From NCBI GenBank assembly GCA_016218495.1, contig JACRDU010000056.1, positions 1 to 40,428 of the forward strand: 40,428 nucleotides of DNA. The letters run 5' to 3'. The notes under the pieces were generated by a model, which was given only the letters and a program-made list of their open reading frames with translations, made no database searches and was not told the DNA's origin. The position numbers were made by a program, and so were the translations under genes. This document shows positions 6,479-13,069 of the stretch, piece after piece. The stretch comes from Elusimicrobiota bacterium. Its GTDB lineage: Bacteria; Elusimicrobiota; Elusimicrobia; UBA1565. The stretch's first letter is position 1. Every line of letters starts with the position of its first letter.

Positions 6479-8035
6479 ATGGACGACGCCCCCTCCGTCG
6501 AGGCCGCGAAGGCCTCCAAAGAAAGACTGCTGGCCGCCGCCGAAGCCCTCGAGGCCCTGGTGGCGGACCGCTCCTTCATCGCCTCCCTATCCAACGCCGA
6601 GCGCATCCGGCTGCTCCAGGCCGCCGGGAAGTTCTCCCGGCCCTCGCGCCACGAGCTGATCCGCTTCTCGCGCGGCGTGCGCAAGCAGAAGCACAAGAAG
6701 CTCAAGGCCGCCGACCGCGAGACGGCCGCCTCCACCCACATCCGGCAGGCCCGCCGGGAGAAGGTCTTCGTCGAGCCCGGCTTCATCCCGCCCGGCGACC
6801 CGCGCCGCAGCTGGGGGAAGCTGGGCAATCCCCGCGCCTGCTACTGCTGCAAGGCCTCCTTCGACCGGGTGCACTTCTTCTACGACGCGCTCTGCCCGGA
6901 CTGCGCCGAGCTCAACTACGCCAAGCGCTTCCAGACCGCCGACCTCAAGGGCCGCGTGGCCCTCGTCACCGGCTCGCGCGTCAAGATCGGCTACCACATC
7001 GGCCTCAAGCTTCTGCGCGCCGGCGCCCGGCTGGTCGCCACCACGCGCTTCCCGCACGACGCCGCGGCGCGCTATGCGCGCGAGCCCGACTTCCCCGAGT
7101 GGAAGGACAGGCTCCAGGTCCACGGCCTCGACCTCCGGCACGCCCCGTCGGTGGAGCTGTTGGCCCGGCACCTCGAAGCCGCTTTGCCCCGCCTGGACTA
7201 TCTGGTCAACAACGCGGCCCAGACCGTGCGCCGTCCCCCGGGCTGGTACTCCCATCTGCAGGAGCTCGAGGCCCTGCCGTCCGCGTCCCTGCCGCCCGAG
7301 CAGCGGGGCCTGCTGCGCGACCGCGAGGCGCTCCTGGGCAGCCTGGGCGGCCGGCTGGCTCTGGCGGCCCCTAAGGGGGCCGACGGGGCCGTGCAGGTCT
7401 GGAGCGGGCACCGCACGGCGGTGGGCCTGCGCGCCAGTGCGGCGCTGTCCATGGTCCCTTACGCCCACGACGATGAGGAGTCCCTGGCCGCCGAGGCGTT
7501 CCCGGTCGGGGCGTTGGACGCCGACAGCCAGCAGGTGGACCTGCGCCGGCGCAACACCTGGCGCCTGACTTTGGCCGAGGTGGCCACCGCCGAGATGCTC
7601 GAGGTCCACCTGGTCAACGCCGTGGCCCCCTTCATCCTGAACGCCCGCCTCAAGCCCCTGATGCTGCGCTCGCCCGAGCGCGACAAGCATGTGGTGAACG
7701 TCTCGGCGATGGAAGGCGTCTTCTCGCGCGGCACCAAGACCGACAAGCACCCGCACACCAACATGGCCAAGGCGGCGCTCAACATGATGACCCTGACCGC
7801 GGCCCGCGAGTTCGTCCTGGACGGCATCCACATGAACGCGGTGGACACCGGCTGGGTCACCGACGAGGACCCTGCGCACCTCTCCAGCATGAAGCAGGAG
7901 GTCCACGACTTCCAGCCGCCGCTCGACATCGTCGACGGGGCGGCGCGCGTGCTGGACCCCGTCCTCCACGGGGCCAACACGGGAGAGCACGTCTGGGGCA
8001 AGTTCCTCAAGGACTATCGGCCCGCGGCCTGGTAG
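6479..8035 (+). CDS. Atypical SDR oxidoreductase with N-terminal zinc ribbon
   Basis: A 518-residue cytosolic protein. Residues 1-100 are helical and charged. Residues 121-142 hold a CxxC...CxxC zinc-binding pattern (CYCCK and CPDC), followed directly by a Rossmann domain starting at ~157 (GRVALVTGSRVKIG). NNAAQT marks the SDR fold. The usual catalytic YxxxK is not seen: the Lys is present in HPHTNMAKAALN, but the Tyr position is Thr. As far as I recall, this HTNMAK motif is typical of a long, poorly studied SDR subfamily, so the change may be ancestral. The substrate is unknown. The start at 6479 follows the promoter and excludes the terminator. Its 3' end overlaps a small gene on the other strand by 22 nt. 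Confidence 0.82.
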   Translation: MDDAPSVEAAKASKERLLAAAEALEALVADRSFIASLSNAERIRLLQAAGKFSRPSRHELIRFSRGVRKQKHKKLKAADRETAASTHIRQARREKVFVEPGFIPPGDPRRSWGKLGNPRACYCCKASFDRVHFFYDALCPDCAELNYAKRFQTADLKGRVALVTGSRVKIGYHIGLKLLRAGARLVATTRFPHDAAARYAREPDFPEWKDRLQVHGLDLRHAPSVELLARHLEAALPRLDYLVNNAAQTVRRPPGWYSHLQELEALPSASLPPEQRGLLRDREALLGSLGGRLALAAPKGADGAVQVWSGHRTAVGLRASAALSMVPYAHDDEESLAAEAFPVGALDADSQQVDLRRRNTWRLTLAEVATAEMLEVHLVNAVAPFILNARLKPLMLRSPERDKHVVNVSAMEGVFSRGTKTDKHPHTNMAKAALNMMTLTAAREFVLDGIHMNAVDTGWVTDEDPAHLSSMKQEVHDFQPPLDIVDGAARVLDPVLHGANTGEHVWGKFLKDYRPAAW

Positions 8036-8166
8036 CGCCTTTCCCGCCAGTCCAGGTCCAGGCGCAGCCGGGCCCGGCAGAACAGGTTGGCCATGTCGTG
8101 CGCCCAGCGGCTCTCGAACACCTTGCGCGGCGCGATGTCTATCCTGGCATGAAGTCCTATCGGCAT
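8014..8166 (-). CDS. Small 50-residue protein, unknown
   Basis: This short reading frame encodes a 50-residue basic protein (starts MPIGLHARID, ends RYQAAGR) with no signal peptide, rich in Arg, Trp and hydrophobics. Support for coding: a purine-rich ribosome site (GGAGAGGGG) just before ATG 8166, a -10-like AACTAT at 8187-8192, and GC-ending codons typical of the neighbouring genes through most of its length. It overlaps the last 22 nt of the SDR gene on the opposite strand. I recognise no family. It could be the 3' remnant of a longer gene, but the ribosome site argues for a complete small gene. Confidence 0.5.
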   Translation of the reverse strand: MPIGLHARIDIAPRKVFESRWAHDMANLFCRARLRLDLDWRERRYQAAGR

Positions 8167-8218
8167 ATCCCCTCTCCACTCCCCTGATAGTTAGTACGCC
8201 GGAGGGGGTGATTTTGTT

Positions 8219-8236
8219 CCAACAACCTAGGTCCTT
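8219..8236 (+). repeat. 18-bp repeat, copy B (CCAACAACCTAGGTCCTT)
   Basis: Exact copy of 5018-5035, located upstream of the promoter of the secreted protein at 8292 and also upstream of the small minus-strand gene. The flanks differ from copy A, so only the 18-mer itself is shared. Confidence 0.6.
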
Positions 8237-8254
8237 TTAGGGGGGGCTAGACCC

Positions 8255-8283
8255 TTGAAACCTCCTGAATTACAGGTAAAAAT
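8255..8283 (+). promoter_or_regulatory. Sigma70-type promoter of the A1 gene
   Basis: TTGAAA (8255-8260), a 16-17 nt spacer and TAAAAAT (8277-8283), ending 8 nt before the ATG at 8292. This is one of the few promoters here with both boxes. The GGGGGTGG between the -10 and the ATG is not a good ribosome site. Confidence 0.6.
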
Positions 8284-8291
8284 GGGGGTGG

Positions 8292-9692
8292 ATGACCCCT
8301 CGTCCCTTATGCCTGTTCGCCTTGAGCGCCGCCCTGGCGGCGCCGGCCGCCGCCGCCATGCGCCGGGCCCCGGTCATCCATGCCGACATGCCGGAGGCTC
8401 AGGACCGCGACTGGACCCGCGACCCGGCCAACAAGCACCTTCAGGCCCTGACCCTGCATCTGGGCGACCTCATCACCGACAAGAACCCCAGCAAGGACGA
8501 CGTGCCCGGGGTGGACCATTTCGTCGACCTGCTCCAGGAGGAGCTCAAGAAGGGCTCCGACGCCCCGCGCTGGCGGGTCCTGCGCAACGCCAAGGACGCC
8601 CGCGACCAGCTGCGCGACGCCTATGACGAGCTGCGGCGCGCCGTCGAGCCGCTGCTTGAGGCCCGCGCGCTGCTGGGCGACGCCGGGGAGATCCTGATTC
8701 CGGCCGTGGACGGGGAGGGTGAGGACGCGCCCAAGACCAAGGAGGCCGCCGATTCGGTGAAGCGCACGGCCGAGGGCATCGAGGCCGACTCGCCGAAGGC
8801 GCAGGGGCCCGACGCCGACGCCTCGGCCGTCGAGCCCATCAAGCCGCGCGAGAAGGACCTGGCTCCCGTCGGCGAGCTGCTCAAGCAGGTCGGCCAGAAG
8901 GTCAAGCTGGCCAAGCCCTGGGCGGTGAAGGCGAAGGGCCGGACCAAGACCGTCGACCAGTTCGCCCAGCGCGCCCGCGACATCGACAAGGAGATCGCCG
9001 ATTCGCTGGGCCAGCGCCGCACGGCCGGCCTGCCCCGCGACATCGACCCCACCTTCAACGCGGAGAAGGTCATCCGCAACGCCAACAAGTGGCTCAAAGA
9101 GGCCGCCAAGCGCGCCGACGCCGTCATCAAGGTCCTTGAGAAGCAGACCGTCCCCGACGCCGGGCTGGGCCTGGTCAACGCCAAGGCCGCGGCCGCCGAC
9201 GGCACGATCATGTTCGGCAAGGCGGCCGGCCTGCGCTCCGCGGCCAAGGCCAACGCCGAGGCGGCCAAGGTGCGCGAGAAGTACAGGCCGGAGTGGGAGG
9301 CCGCCGACAGGCTCCCCGACGACGACCCGGAGAAGGAGAAGCTCAAGCGCGAGGCGGTGGAGAAGGCGACGGCCTCCAAGGCCGCCGCCGACGACGCGGC
9401 GCAGAAGGCCTCGGACGCGGCGGACAAGGCCGAAGAGGCCGCCAAGCAGGCCGCGGACGCGCTGTCCAAGGCGGCCGAGGAGCTCAAGAAGCTCGACGAA
9501 TTGCTCGGCCCCGACGGCTTCGGCGACCTGCCGGACCTGCCCGAGCTGCTGCTCGACGCGCCCGAGCCCAAGGACATCGGCAAGAAGGGCGGGGCCGTCG
9601 GCCCCAAGGTGAACTCCAAGCCCCTGCGCTACCCCAAGGTGCTCGACGACGACGCCTCGCGCATCATGCTCGAGTACGGCGAAGGCCGTTAG
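8292..9692 (+). CDS. Secreted helical protein A1 (paralogue of 30504-31886)
   Basis: A 466-residue exported protein with a signal peptide to ~residue 21, mostly alpha-helical, and an Ala/Lys/Glu-rich probable coiled coil at ~320-405. No known family recognised. Several blocks match the protein at 30504: VDHFVDLLQEEL against IDQFLEMLERNL, RVLRNAKDAR against RILRNADQAR, IRNANKWLKEAA against ILNANKWLLKTI, and a C-terminal SKPLRYPKVLDDD against SKPIKIPHTLDVS. These mark a duplicated family with conserved ends and a variable middle. It is followed after 15 nt by an HExxH membrane protein, likely in the same operon. Confidence 0.7.
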   Translation: MTPRPLCLFALSAALAAPAAAAMRRAPVIHADMPEAQDRDWTRDPANKHLQALTLHLGDLITDKNPSKDDVPGVDHFVDLLQEELKKGSDAPRWRVLRNAKDARDQLRDAYDELRRAVEPLLEARALLGDAGEILIPAVDGEGEDAPKTKEAADSVKRTAEGIEADSPKAQGPDADASAVEPIKPREKDLAPVGELLKQVGQKVKLAKPWAVKAKGRTKTVDQFAQRARDIDKEIADSLGQRRTAGLPRDIDPTFNAEKVIRNANKWLKEAAKRADAVIKVLEKQTVPDAGLGLVNAKAAAADGTIMFGKAAGLRSAAKANAEAAKVREKYRPEWEAADRLPDDDPEKEKLKREAVEKATASKAAADDAAQKASDAADKAEEAAKQAADALSKAAEELKKLDELLGPDGFGDLPDLPELLLDAPEPKDIGKKGGAVGPKVNSKPLRYPKVLDDDASRIMLEYGEGR

Positions 9693-9707
9693 GCGGCGAG
9701 AACCCGA

Positions 9708-10784
9708 TTGCCGCCTCTCCCCTGGCCGGTCGTGTTCGCGGTCGCCGTCTCCCTGCCGTTTCTTGCCGGACCTGCTCGATCCCAAACGAAGGAAGAAGCC
9801 TTCGATGCGGGCTTCCGCGCGGCCCTGGCAGGATACCTTGCGGAGAGTTCTGAGAACCCGGAGGCGGCCGCCGCCTCGGCCTTCCTGGCCTCCGAGTCCG
9901 GGCTGAGATTCGAGTCCTCCCGGCTCTCCGGCGTCAGGACCGGCCTGGCCGAAGCCCTCTATGTCCCGACGAAGAGGGCCGTCGTCATCTCGGCGGAGAG
10001 CCTCGCGGCCTCGGGAATCGAGCCGACGCATTGGAACATCCCTCAGGAGACCTTGGTGCCGGCCATCTCCCGGATGGCGCCGCTCCTCATCCACGAGCTC
10101 TTCCACGCCCGGGTCCACCACGAGCTCGGATTCAGCGCGCCCGTGTTTGAGAACGAGCTCTGCGCCTATGCGGCGGAGGCCCGCTATGTCGCGGCGGAGC
10201 CCCGTCTGGCGACGCGCGAGAACTTCAGCGCGGGGTCTGCGTTCCTGGCCGAACAGGTTCCGCTCGTGCTGGAGCGGATGGCCCTGCTGCGTCGTCTGCC
10301 GGACCTCTACAAGGGTTCAAAGGCGGCCTTGGAGGCCGGTGACGCGGAGAAATCCCTGAGGCTATCTGGGGAGTTTATGGCCGTCGAGCGGCGCAAGGTG
10401 GAGGTCGAAGCCCGCATGGGGGAAAAACAGAAGGAACTCGCCGCGCGCTTCAGGCTGCCGCTCCAAAGCGTTGAAGGGCTGATGCTCTGGGTCGCGTATT
10501 CTAAGGATTGGGAGACCCTGCGGCAGGCCGTCTCCCACGTCCGTCTGCCGTCTTTGGAGACGGCGTCCTGGGGGGACGAGGCGCAGGCCCGGGCGGCGCG
10601 GGACTACTTCGCTCCCTTAGCGGCGCGCCTGGCCGCCGAGAGCGGGGGCGGGTTCCGGGAGCCAATGCGCCCCGCAGAGGCCGCGGCGGCCCCCGTCAAG
10701 ACGAATGGCGGGCTCCGCCTGGCTGTCGGAATCGGCGGGGTCGCCCTTTTCGGCTGGGGCCTGCTGTCGCTGCGCGGCCGTTGA
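9708..10784 (+). CDS. Membrane-anchored HExxH metallopeptidase-like protein
   Basis: A 358-residue protein with an N-terminal signal peptide (to ~25), a globular periplasmic domain with HELFH at 129-133 and ENELCAYA at 148-155, a helical region, and a C-terminal transmembrane helix (~335-352) followed by RGR. The topology is therefore an exported domain tethered to the membrane. HExxH plus a downstream Glu (Glu150) suggests a zinc-dependent hydrolase, family unassigned. The start codon is probably TTG at 9708; GTG at 9732 is an alternative that shortens the signal peptide. It lies 15 nt after A1 with no promoter seen, so co-expression with A1 is likely. Its 3' end faces the next gene with a 26-nt gap. 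Confidence 0.65.
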   Translation: MPPLPWPVVFAVAVSLPFLAGPARSQTKEEAFDAGFRAALAGYLAESSENPEAAAASAFLASESGLRFESSRLSGVRTGLAEALYVPTKRAVVISAESLAASGIEPTHWNIPQETLVPAISRMAPLLIHELFHARVHHELGFSAPVFENELCAYAAEARYVAAEPRLATRENFSAGSAFLAEQVPLVLERMALLRRLPDLYKGSKAALEAGDAEKSLRLSGEFMAVERRKVEVEARMGEKQKELAARFRLPLQSVEGLMLWVAYSKDWETLRQAVSHVRLPSLETASWGDEAQARAARDYFAPLAARLAAESGGGFREPMRPAEAAAAPVKTNGGLRLAVGIGGVALFGWGLLSLRGR

Positions 10785-10810
10785 GCGCCGCGCTGGACGC
10801 CGACCGAGCG

Positions 10811-12361
10811 TTAGCGGCCGTCCATGATGGCGGCTTCCCAGTACTTCTTGAAGGCCAGGGGCAGGTCCGTCTGTGCGATGGCGAAGCGGACCTCTTTGCG
10901 GGCCTCGGCGTCGAGGCCCGCGGTCAGCTTCCGGCCCAGGTCTTCGGCCTCTCCCGGTGCGGCCTGGCCGAGCAGCTCGGCGGCCGCCAATGTGCTCTCC
11001 TGGAAGTTCCCGTTGAGGCTGGCCACGACGGCCTTGAGGCTGTGCAGCTTCTTGACGCGGGAATAGTTGGTGATGGCCGGGGCCACCAGCGGCGTGCCCA
11101 GCTTCCAGGCCTGCCGAATCTCGTCGTCCGTGCGCACGAAGGTCCGGCCCCGGAAGACCTCGTCGGCGACGCGCTTGAGCTCGGGGTCGAGCAGGGATTT
11201 CCGGAACAGCCCCCAGGCCGCGCCCTTGCCGCCGTTGGCGGCGAACTCCCAGGCCTCGCTCTTGAGGGTGTCCTGCGTCCACTTGAGCAGGCTTTTGGCC
11301 TTGGGGATGCCCTGGGCCCTGAGCCCGCGGGCCTCTTCCCAGAGCGGCCTGTTGGTCTGAGCCCTTGACGCCCATTGGCGGGCGGCCGCCTCGTTGTCCA
11401 GGCGCCGGGTGTTATAGACGGTGAAAGCCGCGTCGGCCGAGCGCCGCGCCGCCGCGGCCCCCTCGGCCATCTTCTCGGCGAACTGCAGGCGGTCCTCGAC
11501 GCTGCCGCCGATGGAGGCAATGGCCCGGACCCGGGCCAGCGACAAGGCCGACAGCGAAGCGTCGATGGCGGCTTCCAGCGAGGGGTGGGGGAGGTAGCGG
11601 TCGTTGAGGTACCAGGGCTCCGCTTCGGCGGCCGCCGCCTCGGGAGGTTCCAGCGGCAAAGAGACGCTGCCGGCGGGCGTGGTGGATTCGACCTCGGAGG
11701 CGCTAAGCCCGCCCAGGTGGGCCGCCACGCGCAGCTTCGTCGTCAGGGCGGTCTCTTTGAGGAGGTCCGCCGCCTTGGCCAGGGAACGGTTGTCGTTGAC
11801 GAAGCTCCGGCGCACGGCCGCCAGGCGCCGGGTCTCGGCCTCGACGGCGGCGAGGCGGCCCTTCTCCGCGGCGAGGGAATCGCGCAGCTCGGGGACCAGG
11901 CCGTCGGAAACGTCGATCAGGGCGAAGCGGGGCATGAAGAAGTCCCGGTACTGGGCCCACTCCGCGTCGCCGCGGGCGTTGTAGACCCCGCGCGTGGCCT
12001 GCGAGACGAGCTGGCTCCGGCTCAGAGCCGCATAGAGCTCGCCCAGCGTCCGGGCGAACTCCGTGTCGGTGTCGACGGGGCTGGCCGCGAAGGCGGCGTC
12101 GTCGACCAGGCCTTTTGAAATCAGGGCGCGGTAGCGCTCCAGCTGAGCGGGGCGCGGGTCGACAGGCAGCGGCGGGGTGTAGCCTCCCCCCGTCTCGCAG
12201 CGTGCGGGGTTCGGATAGGGCGTGCCGCCCGAGCAGCGGCAGGCCCGCTCGTACTCGCTCCAATCGCGGCAGCAGCCGTCCCAGCAGCCGGCCCAGGCGG
12301 CGCGCGGCCCCGAGATGACGGCGGCGAGGACGAATACGGCTCCGGCCCACTTCGATGTCAT
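10811..12361 (-). CDS. Secreted Cys-rich N-terminus protein, unknown
   Basis: A 516-residue exported protein. The signal peptide (MTSKWAGAVFVL... to ~24) is followed by a short Cys-rich segment (~25-56) with seven Cys, including CWDGCC and CRC, likely disulfide-bonded or metal-binding. The remainder is largely alpha-helical, with many Ala, Glu and Arg and several stretches resembling TPR or coiled helices. No family recognised. The start at 12361 has GGAG 6 nt upstream and a TATACT -10 about 30 nt upstream. Confidence 0.7.
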   Translation of the reverse strand: MTSKWAGAVFVLAAVISGPRAAWAGCWDGCCRDWSEYERACRCSGGTPYPNPARCETGGGYTPPLPVDPRPAQLERYRALISKGLVDDAAFAASPVDTDTEFARTLGELYAALSRSQLVSQATRGVYNARGDAEWAQYRDFFMPRFALIDVSDGLVPELRDSLAAEKGRLAAVEAETRRLAAVRRSFVNDNRSLAKAADLLKETALTTKLRVAAHLGGLSASEVESTTPAGSVSLPLEPPEAAAAEAEPWYLNDRYLPHPSLEAAIDASLSALSLARVRAIASIGGSVEDRLQFAEKMAEGAAAARRSADAAFTVYNTRRLDNEAAARQWASRAQTNRPLWEEARGLRAQGIPKAKSLLKWTQDTLKSEAWEFAANGGKGAAWGLFRKSLLDPELKRVADEVFRGRTFVRTDDEIRQAWKLGTPLVAPAITNYSRVKKLHSLKAVVASLNGNFQESTLAAAELLGQAAPGEAEDLGRKLTAGLDAEARKEVRFAIAQTDLPLAFKKYWEAAIMDGR

Positions 12362-12390
12362 CGGGTCTCCGTGCGGCGCCTACTGGAGAG

Positions 12391-12396
12391 AGTATA
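12391..12396 (-). promoter_or_regulatory. -10 element of the Cys-rich secreted protein gene
   Basis: TATACT on the minus strand, about 29 nt before the ATG, leaving a short leader with a GGAG site. A contrast to the leaderless-type starts elsewhere in the window. Confidence 0.4.
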
Positions 12397-12460
12397 TCCC
12401 GGCCGCCTGGTACGGGAGTGGGTCCTTTGGGGATTCCGGCCCGGTATCGTGCCTACGGCG

Positions 12461-12979
12461 TCAGGCCGCCGCGGCCGTCTTCTCCTTCTCGCCGATGCCC
12501 TGCTTGTCGAACTCGACGAACTGCGTCTCCAGCTCGGCCTGGGCCAGGGGGGGGATGACCTGGTCGGCCATCTTGAAGAGGATGTTGTCCTCCTTGTAGA
12601 TGTGCTCGGTGAGGAAGGCGATGTAGTCGCGATAGGAGCCGACGACCTCGTTCTGCGCGGACGCATCGCCCTTCCGGGCGGCGGGGAGCGCCTCCGCCAC
12701 CGCCTTCAGCAGGCCCCGGCCCTGGTCGTGCTCGGAGAGCATGCAGGCCAGAGGCCCCGAGTCCAGCGGCATGCCGTGGCGGTTCATGGCGGGGAAGAGC
12801 TTGTCCTCCTCCTTGCCGTGATGGCGCTTGTCGGCGAACTCCCGGAAGAAGGCCAAAGAGACGGCGAACTCCTCGGCGTCGAAGGAGCCGGCGGCGGCCT
12901 TGTCGCAGGCCTTGCCGACGCGGGCCAGGACCTTCTCGATGATGCGGTGCTCGGACTTCAGGATATCGGTTGGTTTCAT
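12461..12979 (-). CDS. Hemerythrin HHE domain protein
   Basis: A 172-residue cytosolic four-helix protein of the hemerythrin family, which binds a di-iron centre for O2, NO or redox sensing or storage. Likely ligands are all present: His11 in KSEHRII, the HHxxxE pair at 53-58 (RHHGKEE), His84 in SEHDQGR and HIYKE at 126-130. Length is typical for a DUF438/HHE-like single-domain protein. I prefer the ATG at 12979, with GAGG 5 nt upstream, over 12994. A 10-bp palindrome (CGGATATCCG, 13021-13030) lies upstream and could be a regulatory site. The gene is isolated between two secreted-protein genes of the same strand. Confidence 0.88.
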   Translation of the reverse strand: MKPTDILKSEHRIIEKVLARVGKACDKAAAGSFDAEEFAVSLAFFREFADKRHHGKEEDKLFPAMNRHGMPLDSGPLACMLSEHDQGRGLLKAVAEALPAARKGDASAQNEVVGSYRDYIAFLTEHIYKEDNILFKMADQVIPPLAQAELETQFVEFDKQGIGEKEKTAAAA

Positions 12980-13069
12980 GGGGGCCTCTGCCAATCGATA
13001 AGCAACACTAATGCCGGATACGGATATCCGAAATAGCTTGAATTCGTTCCACTTCCCGGGACAGGCGGT

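Noticed and set aside
5107-6828. Minus-strand reading frame of 573 codons opposite the subtilase gene
   Set aside because: It covers the subtilase domain, its terminator and the next promoter; composition is typical of GC shadow frames.
8307-10121. Minus-strand reading frame of 604 codons opposite A1
   Set aside because: It is rich in Gly, Leu and Val with no motif, antisense to a paralogue-supported gene.
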